Assembly: GCA_937139475.1 (NCBI GenBank)
Contig: CAKZQF010000138.1
Span: 24,192-88,191, forward strand
DNA length: 64,000 nucleotides
Direction: 5' to 3'
Origin: an uncultured Gammaproteobacteria bacterium
Lineage (GTDB): Bacteria > Pseudomonadota > Gammaproteobacteria > Enterobacterales > Psychrobiaceae
The position numbers and the translations under genes were made by a program. Each line of letters begins with the position of its first letter. The stretch's first letter is position 1. This document shows positions 25,671 through 33,771 of the stretch, piece by piece. Under the pieces are notes generated by a model. It ran no database searches, had not been told where the DNA came from, and saw only the letters and a program-made list of their open reading frames with translations.

Positions 25671-28600
25671 ATGGCATTAGAAAATGCAAACACCTCTGTA
25701 CTCTTGGAAAACGTAGCACGAACAATTAATGAAAATGTTAATGAAGATATTTCTCCATTAGTTAATTCATTTACCCAAATTCTGTATGGTGATATCGGTG
25801 AAGATGATATTGCGATGCGTAGTGACAGCGACCTTTATGGCGCTGCACTTAGTTTGTGGGGGACGCTAAATGAGCGCAAACCTTATGAACAAGTTATCAA
25901 GGTATATAACCCTGTTCTATCAAGACATGGCTGGCAACCGACTAAAACCATTATTGAGATTGTCCATGAGGATATGCCTTTCCTAGTTGACTCAGTGAAT
26001 ATGGCGCTTAAGCGTTTAAGTATTAATAGCCATTTATCATTACATTACCCAATCAGTGTTAGTCGAGACGATAAAGCGAACATTACCTCGGTGGCGAGCT
26101 TGAAGAATAAGTCAGATCAAACTGAAGATGTCACGATTTTCTTGATTGAAATTGATCGCCTGGAAGATAAAGAGGTATTAGCTGAAGTTCAAAATGAATT
26201 AACTTCTGTGCTGCAGGAAGTGACCCTTTCTGTGCATGATTGGAAACCGATGCGCGCTAAGCTAAAAGATATCATTAGTAAGCTACCTAAGGCACCATAT
26301 CCTGGTGATAAGCAAGAATTAAAAGAAACCCAAACGTTCCTGCAGTGGATTTATGAAGGTAACTTCACGTTGCTTGGCTATCGCTCATACGATCTTAAAG
26401 CGGTAGAAGGTGATGTAGAGCTCGTTGCTGATGAGCAAAGCAGCTTAGGAATGATGTTAAATTCCGCGGAGTCTGAACCCAAGTTACTTTCAAGCCTAAC
26501 GGATGGCGCTCGTCGCGAGGCAACTTCGCAAAAGCTAATGCTGTTAACTAAAAGCAACAGCGTTTGTCGTGTTCACCGTCCGACAAAAACAGATTACATC
26601 GGAATTAAGCGCTTTAACAAAGCGGGTAAAGTAATTGGCGAAGATCGCTTTATCGGTCTATACAGCTCAAGTATTTATAATAACAGCGTATTCCAAATTC
26701 CTTATCTTGGCGACAAGCTACGCCGCATTACTGAATCTTCTAGCTTTAGTAAAGGCAGCCATGATTATAAAGCGATGCAGCATTTCCTTGAAACTTATCC
26801 ACGCGATGAATTAATCCAGGCAACTGAAGCTGAGCTATTAGCCACCTGTAAAGCGGTGTTAAAACTTGAAGAACGTGATGCGGTTAAGTTAATCGTGCGT
26901 GAAGATAGTTTTGGCCGTTTCTTCTCATGTGTTGTTTACGTTAGTAAAGAGCGTTACAACACCGTATTGCGTGAAAAGACGCAAGCTGTTTTTGCAAAGC
27001 ATTTTGAATCAGATGAAGAAGTTGAGTTTACCACTTATTTCTCAGAGTCAAACCTTGCGCGTACCCATTACATTGTGCAACTTAAGCCAAATAACAAACC
27101 GGACATCAGTGTGAAAGCAATTGAAAATGATTTAATCGAAGCGGCTCGCTCTTGGGAAGATAAACTAGAGAATGCCCTTATTGCTCACCATGGTGAGTGT
27201 AAAGCTAAAACACTTAGTAACAAATATAACAAAGCGTTTAGTCAAAGTTACAAGGCGGACGTACTACCAGGCCTTGCGGTAGTCGACATCGCTAAGCTCG
27301 AATCATTAAACGACGATCACAACCTGGGGATGATCTTCTACCGTCCACAAGAAGAAAGAAAGGGCTCTAAGCAGGTTCGTCTTAAGTTATTCAGTCTAGA
27401 TGAGCCATTACACCTATCAGATGTTTTACCGATGTTAGAGAATTTTGGTTTACGTATTGTCGGTGAACGACCATATGAACTGATTCTGGAACACGGACAT
27501 TCTGCCTGGGTATTAGATTTCCAAATGCTGCATACCGGTACTAATGATTTTAACATCAATGAAGTTCAAGATACCTTTCAAGATGCATTTGCACAGGTTT
27601 GGGCAAAAGAGTTAGAAGATGATGGTTTCAACCGTTTGTTATTAGCAGCGGGCCTAACAGGTCGTAACATCACGATACTTCGTGCTTACGCGAAATACAT
27701 GCGTCAGCTGGGTAGTACGTTTAGTCAGTCTTACATTGAAGAGACGATGGGCAGATACCCAGAGATCGCCAAGTTGATCATAGAGATGTTCACGCTTAAA
27801 TTTAATCCTGCGCTTAAGTTTAACCAAAAGAAATTAGATAAAGTGACTGGCGATATTATTGACCGCCTGGATCTGGTTGCGAATCTAGATGATGACCGTA
27901 TTATTCGTCGTTATCTTGATATGGTATTAGCAACGATTCGTACCAATTTCTATCAGCCAAGTGAAGGCGGTGCAGACAAGTCATACATATCGTTCAAAGT
28001 GCGCCCAGAGGAGATCCCTGAGATCCCGCTGCCACTGCCTAAGTTTGAGATTTTTGTCTACTCTCCACGTGTTGAAGGTGTCCACTTGCGTGGCGGCAAG
28101 GTGGCTCGTGGTGGCCTGCGTTGGTCAGATCGCCGAGAAGATTTCAGAACAGAAGTACTAGGTCTAGTAAAAGCACAACAAGTAAAGAACACCGTTATCG
28201 TGCCTGTTGGCGCTAAAGGTGGTTTTGTATGTAAACAGCTGCCAACTACTGGTGGCCGTGAAGCGTTCTTCACTGAAGGGCAAGAATGTTACAAAATCTT
28301 CATTCGCGCGCTACTTGATATCACAGATAACATTGTTGAGGGTGATCTTGTGCCACCAACAAGCGTAGTACGTCATGATGAAGATGATCCATACTTGGTT
28401 GTTGCAGCAGACAAAGGTACAGCAACATTCTCAGATATCGCAAACGGTATTTCTGAGGAATATAATTTCTGGATGGGGGATGCATTTGCCTCTGGTGGCA
28501 GTGTTGGTTATGACCATAAGAAAATGGGCATCACTGCACGTGGTGGCTGGGAGTCCGTTAAGCGTCATTTCCGCGAAATCGGTATTGATTGTCAAACAAC

Positions 28601-30518
28601 TGACTTTACTTGTGTAGCTGTTGGTGACATGGCCGGTGACGTATTCGGTAATGGTATGTTGCTATCAAAGCACACGTGCTTACAAGTAGCGTTTAACCAT
28701 ATGCACATCTTCATCGATCCAACACCTAATGCTGCAAAAAGTTGGGTAGAGCGTGAGCGTTTGTTTAATCTTCCTCGCTCATCATGGGACGATTACGATA
28801 CCAAACTTATTTCTAAGGGTGGTGGCATCTTCTCTCGTAGTGCGAAATCTATCTCACTTACCCCTGAGATTAAAAAGATGTTAGGCACTAAAAAGGCAAG
28901 CTTAACGCCAAATGATTTAATCCAGGCCGTGTTGAAAATGAACGTTGACCTGTTCTGGAATGGCGGTATCGGTACTTATCTTAAAGGTGAATCGGAAAGT
29001 CATGCAGATGTTGGTGATCGCGCCAATGACTCACTGCGTATAAACGGTGGCGAAATGCGCGCCAAGATCATCGGCGAAGGTGGTAACCTTGGTTGTACCC
29101 AATTGGGTCGTATCGAGTACTGTGCAAATGGCGGCCGCATGAACACTGACTTTATCGATAATGTTGGTGGGGTAGATTGTTCTGATAACGAAGTTAACAT
29201 TAAGATCTTACTAAATGGCTTGGTATCTAACGGTGACCTAACCGTAAAACAACGTAACGAATTACTTTATTCAATGACAGATGAGGTTGGTGATATTGTT
29301 ATCAATAACCACAATCGTCAGACCCAGAGCTTATCTATTAGCAACCATGGTGGCGCGAACATGCTCAAAGAGCAAATTCGCTTTATGCAAGGGCTTGAAA
29401 AAGCGGGTAGCTTAGATCGTAGCCTTGAATTCTTGCCTAGCGATGAAGAGTTAGCTGAACGCCAAGCGGATGGACGTGGATTTACCCGTCCAGAACTCGC
29501 AGTGCTGCTTGCTTACGGCAAAATGGTGCTCAAAGAGCAGCTAGTGATTGATGAAATCACCGCCAACAGTTATCACAGTAACTTATTGGCAAATGCCTTC
29601 CCTAAAGTGCTGCAAGAACGTTACAGCGACGATATGGAAAATCACCCGCTGCGTAGTGAAATCATCGCGACTCAACTAGCGAACAAGTTAGTTGATGACA
29701 TGGGCTTAAACTTTGTTCATCGCATGACGGACGAGACGGGAGCAACGGTCGATGAAATCGCTCATTGTTACTCAATCGCCAGTGAAGTGTTTGGATTACG
29801 TGAGTTGTTTGTACAGGTTGATGCGCTTAATAACAAGTTAGATGCTGAGACACAAACAGAGTTGTTGTATCAAACTCGTCGCAGTGTGCGCCGTGTTACT
29901 CGTTGGTTCTTACGTAATCGTGATACTTCAATGGGCATTGAAGAAACAATCGCATTCTATAAGCCACAGTTTGAACGCATCGACAGTACATTGTTTAGCA
30001 TGTTGGTTAAAGAAGATGTTACCAGCATCAAAGGCAACATCGACAATCTTATTAAACGTGGTGTGCCAAAAGCAATTGCCGAAACCGTTGGTAAAGCATC
30101 GACTATGTTCTCGGCGATGGATTTAGCGCAAATAGCACAAGAGTCTGGCAAGGACCTATGTCTTGTGGCTGAGTCTTACTTCAAGCTTGGTGCTGAAGTT
30201 GAATTACACTGGTTCTTGGACCAGATTTCAGCGCAACCTGTGGGTAACCATTGGCAGGCATTGGCGAGAGCTTCATTTAGGGAAGAGCTTGACTGGCAGC
30301 AGCGTGTATTGACGCTAACGGTGCTAAAAGGCTGTACCTCGGAATGCAGTGCTGACGATATTGTGGCTAAGTGGGTTGAGGACAACGAAAAACTACTTAA
30401 TCGTTGGGTTCATATGCTAGCTGATTTTAAAGCAACTAAGACACATGAGTTTGCTAAATTCTCGGTTGCATTAAGAGAGTTAAATTTATTGAGCCATAAC
30501 GCGACTTTAGCTGTATAA
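25671..30518 (+). CDS. gdhB: NAD-specific glutamate dehydrogenase, large (180 kDa) type
   Basis: A 1615-residue enzyme of the L_GDH180 class, matching the usual 1590-1620 residues. It oxidises glutamate to 2-oxoglutarate and ammonia with NAD, mainly for amino-acid catabolism. The N-terminal half holds ACT-like regulatory domains; the catalytic core starts near residue 800 with RGGKVARGGLRWSDRREDF, the substrate Lys in IVPVGAKGGFVCK, and the nucleotide-binding VGDMAGDVFGNGMLLS; a long helical C-terminal domain follows. The ATG at 25671 has AGGA nine bases upstream; an in-frame GTG at 25647 sits in the small CCAC/GTGG hairpin. It is monocistronic and has a terminator-like structure in its leader. 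Confidence 0.95.
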   Translation: MALENANTSVLLENVARTINENVNEDISPLVNSFTQILYGDIGEDDIAMRSDSDLYGAALSLWGTLNERKPYEQVIKVYNPVLSRHGWQPTKTIIEIVHEDMPFLVDSVNMALKRLSINSHLSLHYPISVSRDDKANITSVASLKNKSDQTEDVTIFLIEIDRLEDKEVLAEVQNELTSVLQEVTLSVHDWKPMRAKLKDIISKLPKAPYPGDKQELKETQTFLQWIYEGNFTLLGYRSYDLKAVEGDVELVADEQSSLGMMLNSAESEPKLLSSLTDGARREATSQKLMLLTKSNSVCRVHRPTKTDYIGIKRFNKAGKVIGEDRFIGLYSSSIYNNSVFQIPYLGDKLRRITESSSFSKGSHDYKAMQHFLETYPRDELIQATEAELLATCKAVLKLEERDAVKLIVREDSFGRFFSCVVYVSKERYNTVLREKTQAVFAKHFESDEEVEFTTYFSESNLARTHYIVQLKPNNKPDISVKAIENDLIEAARSWEDKLENALIAHHGECKAKTLSNKYNKAFSQSYKADVLPGLAVVDIAKLESLNDDHNLGMIFYRPQEERKGSKQVRLKLFSLDEPLHLSDVLPMLENFGLRIVGERPYELILEHGHSAWVLDFQMLHTGTNDFNINEVQDTFQDAFAQVWAKELEDDGFNRLLLAAGLTGRNITILRAYAKYMRQLGSTFSQSYIEETMGRYPEIAKLIIEMFTLKFNPALKFNQKKLDKVTGDIIDRLDLVANLDDDRIIRRYLDMVLATIRTNFYQPSEGGADKSYISFKVRPEEIPEIPLPLPKFEIFVYSPRVEGVHLRGGKVARGGLRWSDRREDFRTEVLGLVKAQQVKNTVIVPVGAKGGFVCKQLPTTGGREAFFTEGQECYKIFIRALLDITDNIVEGDLVPPTSVVRHDEDDPYLVVAADKGTATFSDIANGISEEYNFWMGDAFASGGSVGYDHKKMGITARGGWESVKRHFREIGIDCQTTDFTCVAVGDMAGDVFGNGMLLSKHTCLQVAFNHMHIFIDPTPNAAKSWVERERLFNLPRSSWDDYDTKLISKGGGIFSRSAKSISLTPEIKKMLGTKKASLTPNDLIQAVLKMNVDLFWNGGIGTYLKGESESHADVGDRANDSLRINGGEMRAKIIGEGGNLGCTQLGRIEYCANGGRMNTDFIDNVGGVDCSDNEVNIKILLNGLVSNGDLTVKQRNELLYSMTDEVGDIVINNHNRQTQSLSISNHGGANMLKEQIRFMQGLEKAGSLDRSLEFLPSDEELAERQADGRGFTRPELAVLLAYGKMVLKEQLVIDEITANSYHSNLLANAFPKVLQERYSDDMENHPLRSEIIATQLANKLVDDMGLNFVHRMTDETGATVDEIAHCYSIASEVFGLRELFVQVDALNNKLDAETQTELLYQTRRSVRRVTRWFLRNRDTSMGIEETIAFYKPQFERIDSTLFSMLVKEDVTSIKGNIDNLIKRGVPKAIAETVGKASTMFSAMDLAQIAQESGKDLCLVAESYFKLGAEVELHWFLDQISAQPVGNHWQALARASFREELDWQQRVLTLTVLKGCTSECSADDIVAKWVEDNEKLLNRWVHMLADFKATKTHEFAKFSVALRELNLLSHNATLAV

Positions 30519-30531
30519 TAAGCGCGCCTTG

Positions 30532-30563
30532 AAAAACCCCGGCATGGTCCGGGGTTTTTTTTT
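30532..30563 (+). terminator. Terminator of gdhB
   Basis: An 11-bp stem AAAAACCCCGG/CCGGGGTTTTT (30532-30542 with 30549-30559), CATGGT loop, nine T. Confidence 0.95.
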
Positions 30564-30592
30564 AACCATTATCGAATTTTCTCGGAGTAGAG

Positions 30593-31603
30593 ATGTTTTT
30601 TTCATTGTCACAAAAGTTAATGTTCCAACTAGATCCTGAGCGCGCCCATGAAATGGCCATTTCGTTCATGAAGAACTCGGCTAACACTCCACTCGCCTGT
30701 ACTTATTCACAAAAACTGGTTGATAAGCCAGTTAATGTAATGGGCATAGATTTTAAAAATCCGGTTGGTTTGGCGGCTGGGCTCGACAAAAATGGCGAAT
30801 GTGTCGATGCATTTGATGCGATGGGGTTCGGCTTTGTTGAAGTCGGGACCGTCACACCGCGCCCGCAAGACGGCAACGAAAAACCGCGTATCTTCCGCTT
30901 AAAAGAGCAACAGGCGATTATCAATCGCATGGGCTTTAATAACAAGGGCGTGGATTACTTGGTTGACCAGGTAAGTCGCCGCCAATCTAAAGGCACACTT
31001 GGCATCAATATCGGAAAGAATTTCGACACGCCAGTAGAGCAGGGCAAAGATGATTACCTATTATGTATGGATAAAGTTTATCAGCACGCGTCTTACATTA
31101 CGGTAAATATCTCTTCACCAAATACACCCGGTTTACGATCGCTACAATATGGTGAAGCGCTGGATGATCTACTTGCTTCATTAAAGGAACGCCAAGCGCA
31201 GTTAGCAATAAAACATAATAAAACGTTGCCATTACTGTTAAAAATAGCGCCGGATCTTTCTCACGAAGAAGTGGTGCAAATTAGCGATAGTCTAATACGT
31301 CATAAAGTTGATGGCGTAATCGCTACCAACACAACATTGTCACGTGAAGGGGTTGAGAATTCAACATATGGTACGCAAGCAGGCGGTTTAAGCGGTCGAC
31401 CAGTCGCTTTAAAGTCTACCCAAATAGTTGATATTCTTGGGCAAGAGCTAAAAGGGCAATGCCCAATAATCGGTGTGGGCGGAATTGATAGTGCAAGCGC
31501 TGCGCGAGATAAGTTCGATGCAGGTGCTTCTTTGATTCAAGTTTACACAGGTTTTATTTATAAAGGGCCTGCACTTGTAAAAGAGATCGTTAATAGCTTA
31601 TAA
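30593..31603 (+). CDS. pyrD: Dihydroorotate dehydrogenase (quinone), class 2
   Basis: A 336-residue FMN enzyme, identical in length to E. coli PyrD. It oxidises dihydroorotate to orotate in pyrimidine synthesis and passes electrons to membrane quinone. Class 2 features include the amphipathic N-terminal membrane-binding helices ([20 protein letters not shown]), [24 protein letters not shown], the catalytic Ser region [15 protein letters not shown], and the FMN phosphate motif [15 protein letters not shown] precedes the ATG. The pyrD-zapC order is the same as in E. coli. Its stop codon lies inside the first arm of the terminator hairpin at 31602. Confidence 0.96.
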   Translation: MFFSLSQKLMFQLDPERAHEMAISFMKNSANTPLACTYSQKLVDKPVNVMGIDFKNPVGLAAGLDKNGECVDAFDAMGFGFVEVGTVTPRPQDGNEKPRIFRLKEQQAIINRMGFNNKGVDYLVDQVSRRQSKGTLGINIGKNFDTPVEQGKDDYLLCMDKVYQHASYITVNISSPNTPGLRSLQYGEALDDLLASLKERQAQLAIKHNKTLPLLLKIAPDLSHEEVVQISDSLIRHKVDGVIATNTTLSREGVENSTYGTQAGGLSGRPVALKSTQIVDILGQELKGQCPIIGVGGIDSASAARDKFDAGASLIQVYTGFIYKGPALVKEIVNSL

Positions 31604-31626
31604 CGATCGAAATTAGGATCGTTTTT
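31602..31626 (+). terminator. Terminator of pyrD with a competing alternative hairpin
   Basis: AACGATC (31602-31608) pairs with GATCGTT (31617-31623), followed by T to 31626. The segment TTAGGATCG (31613-31621), which forms part of this stem, can instead pair perfectly with CGATCCTAA at 31639-31647, giving a 9-bp stem with a 17-base loop and GCTTTTG after it. The two structures exclude each other. Confidence 0.65.
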
Positions 31627-31657
31627 AGATCGCCAATTCGATCCTAAGCTTTTGTTG

Positions 31658-31688
31658 TATAATACAAATTTATTTGTAAATAAATTTG
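31658..31688 (+). promoter_or_regulatory. zapC -10 element followed by a perfect palindrome
   Basis: A perfect TATAAT lies at 31658-31663 with no good -35. Two bases later begins a 24-base perfect palindrome (31665-31688): arm CAAATTTATTT, centre GT, and the exact inverted arm. It would cover the transcription start and the first part of the leader, an operator-like position. The regulator is unknown. Confidence 0.5.
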
Positions 31689-31789
31689 CTTTTCGTTATA
31701 TTTAACACTAGTGTAATTAAGTATGTTATTTGCGCATTTATGCAAATGTATGTTCAGACAACCAGTTAACGAAATTGATAGGTTATCAA

Positions 31790-32329
31790 GTGTTAATTAA
31801 ACCAAGTAAAGATTGGCAATGGAACTTTTGCCACGATAAAAATCGACTCCTAATGGACTTAGGGGATGGTGTGGTCTTCGTCTCTGCTTTTAAAGCAGCC
31901 GAACTAGTTAATGATGCCTTTACCCCAAGCCGCTTTTCTATTGAACAAAACGAAGACTTCACCACGTTTATGGAAAGACTTGATGGTCAGTTACCCTTGC
32001 CAGATGATTTTATTTATCAAATCATTCTCAATGCCGTCGCTGCAAAATCTTACTATAAGCCGTTGATGCCTAAAAGTTGGTTCTTTGAAACTGCGCAAAG
32101 CGTTTCCAGTGCCCAAGTAGGTAAGGTGGTAAAACTGCAAAGTGCCCAGGAAGTGCGTCATTATCTTATCGTGGAAAGCAACGCGACAGCCTCAACCTTA
32201 TTACTCATTGAAAGTGCCCACCAACTTAATGAGCACAAAAAGCTAACTCAGTTTGGCTTGATTAAAGTAATGAATGACCGACTAATGCCGGTCAAGTTTA
32301 ATTGTGCCAATAAGGTACACGCCGCCTAA
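31790..32329 (+). CDS. zapC: Cell division protein ZapC
   Basis: A 179-residue cytoplasmic protein (E. coli ZapC 180) that bundles FtsZ protofilaments at the division ring. The N terminus LIKPSKDWQWNFCHDKNRLL, the LMDLGDGVVFVSAF strand and the KPLMPKSWFF segment correspond to the E. coli protein. The start is GTG at 31790, with AGG seven bases upstream, which yields M-L-I-K-P as in E. coli M-R-I-K-P; a TTG at 31730 would add twenty unrelated residues. It follows pyrD, as in Enterobacteria, but with its own -10 and a palindrome between. Confidence 0.88.
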   Translation: MLIKPSKDWQWNFCHDKNRLLMDLGDGVVFVSAFKAAELVNDAFTPSRFSIEQNEDFTTFMERLDGQLPLPDDFIYQIILNAVAAKSYYKPLMPKSWFFETAQSVSSAQVGKVVKLQSAQEVRHYLIVESNATASTLLLIESAHQLNEHKKLTQFGLIKVMNDRLMPVKFNCANKVHAA

Positions 32330-32395
32330 AGATAAAATGCTGAGTAATCAGTTCTTAATAGCCTATAATTGTTGCAAATTATTGTGGTAGAAATA

Positions 32396-32454
32396 ATACC
32401 AATCCGATTAAGTAGCTTGCCACTCAGTGGGAACAAACTTAGTCAGATTGGTAT
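32396..32454. repeat. 59-bp inverted-repeat element (copy 1)
   Basis: Terminal arms ATACCAATCCGATTAAGT (32396-32413) and its near-exact inverted copy (32437-32454) match at 16 of 18 positions. The 23-base centre carries a small CCACT/AGTGG hairpin. The same termini and exactly the same 59-base length recur at 50162-50220. ATACCAATC-type inverted repeats are widespread in Alteromonadales chromosomes. It lies in the leader or promoter region of the TonB-C-domain gene. Confidence 0.7.
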
Positions 32455-32546
32455 ATCTTATCGACTTGAGTGTTTTTTACTGCATTGGTTTGTTTTTCTC
32501 AGTTATCAATAATTCATCCCAGATAAATAATAAACATGGAGTTGTT

Positions 32547-33611
32547 ATGAAATATGCCACACTAGCATTGAGTGTTGTTTCCTTTGCTTTTTCTACCAAT
32601 ATCGGCAGTGCTTACGCTGCTGACGATACAGAGAAAGGCTTATTAATCTCAGAAATTCAGTCCGCTAAGCCACTTAATAGATTAGAACCTAAATACCCAA
32701 TTAGTGCGGCCCGTAAAGGTCAGGAAGGTTGGACCATTGTTAGTTTTATCGTTGAAAAGGACGGTAGTGTTTCATCACCTATTGTTGAGGATTCGTCTGG
32801 TAATAAAAAATTTAATCGGGAATCATTAAAAGCACTAAAAAAATGGCAATACCAGCCAGCGACACAAAATGGTGAGCCTGTTCAGCAGTGTAACCAGTTT
32901 GTGAGATTGGATTACTCGTTGTCAGGAAATGGGCAAGGCGGCGCAACAAGAAAATTTGTTAGTAAGTACAAAAAAATTACCCAGCAAATCCAAGAAAAAG
33001 ACTTTACGTCTGCAAAATCCCTGATGGAAGAGCTGAAGTCCAAACCGCGCTGGAATCTGTATGAAGATGCGTGGTATGCGAATCTACAAGCCACTTATTT
33101 TCGGGCTGTTGGCGATCAGCCGCAACAACTAGTAAGCCTAAACAGAGTTATTTCCGCAAAAAAATACATTCCCGAGAGTATGCGCTTTAGCGCACTAGTC
33201 GATGCGTTTGTAATAAACACAAATGTGGCAAACTATGCTGATGCGTTAGAGAATTTCAGCGAAATAAAGAAATTCGAAAACGCCGAAAAAATGTTAACCA
33301 AGTTGGCTCCTTACGTTGACGAAATTTATGCGCTCATCGAGAGTGATAAAATTATAGTACGACCAGGTACCATCGGGGATGACTCAATATGGCGGCACAA
33401 AATGGTGAGAAACTCATTTGCCTTAACTGCCCTGGATGGTGAATTATATAAATTGGAAGTTCGTTGCAATAACAAGGTTTTCACTTATAAACCTAGTGAA
33501 GAAAATACTTGGAGCATCCCTAATAAATGGGGCAAATGTAACATCTATGTGCATGGTGAGCATAACAGTAGCTTCAAGTTTGTCGAGTTGGCTGAAACAG
33601 TAAAAGCTTAG
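32547..33611 (+). CDS. Secreted protein with N-terminal TonB C-terminal-like domain
   Basis: A 354-residue protein with a cleavable signal peptide (MKYATLALSVVSFAFSTNIG, cleavage after AYA). A TonB_C-type domain follows at about residues 35-115: EPKYPISAARKGQEGW, VSFIVEKDGSVSSP, and SLKALKKWQYQPATQNG. The remaining 230 residues are helical, probably repeat-like, and end in a beta-rich tail; I do not recognise them. Unlike true TonB there is no membrane anchor, no Pro-rich spacer, and no ExbB/ExbD neighbour, so it is unlikely to transduce energy. GGAG lies five bases before the ATG at 32547. It follows a 59-bp repeat element. Confidence 0.75.
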   Translation: MKYATLALSVVSFAFSTNIGSAYAADDTEKGLLISEIQSAKPLNRLEPKYPISAARKGQEGWTIVSFIVEKDGSVSSPIVEDSSGNKKFNRESLKALKKWQYQPATQNGEPVQQCNQFVRLDYSLSGNGQGGATRKFVSKYKKITQQIQEKDFTSAKSLMEELKSKPRWNLYEDAWYANLQATYFRAVGDQPQQLVSLNRVISAKKYIPESMRFSALVDAFVINTNVANYADALENFSEIKKFENAEKMLTKLAPYVDEIYALIESDKIIVRPGTIGDDSIWRHKMVRNSFALTALDGELYKLEVRCNNKVFTYKPSEENTWSIPNKWGKCNIYVHGEHNSSFKFVELAETVKA

Positions 33612-33632
33612 TACATTTAACTATACAATAAA

Positions 33633-33668
33633 TTAGGTGGTATTCGCTATGCCATTGTTACCGCCTAA
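33633..33668 (+). other. Hairpin after the TonB-C-domain gene
   Basis: A 10-bp stem with one G-T pair (33633-33642 with 33659-33668) and a 16-base loop, not followed by a T-tract. It could protect the 3' end of the upstream message. Confidence 0.4.
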
Positions 33669-33706
33669 CAAATCCCTCTATTTGTTCACAAAAACGCTAT
33701 TGTCTG

Positions 33707-33735
33707 CTGCAAAGCAAGTGTAAGCAGCGTATAAT
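33707..33735 (+). promoter_or_regulatory. Candidate rlmL promoter
   Basis: Perfect TATAAT at 33730-33735 with CTGCAA 17 bases upstream as a poor -35. The bases after the -10 (CCCCGCC) form a GC-rich discriminator, the type linked to ppGpp-sensitive promoters, which would suit an rRNA-modification gene. Confidence 0.45.
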
Positions 33736-33771
33736 CCCCGCCTTTAAAGATAATATTCGAGACATCGCCCC

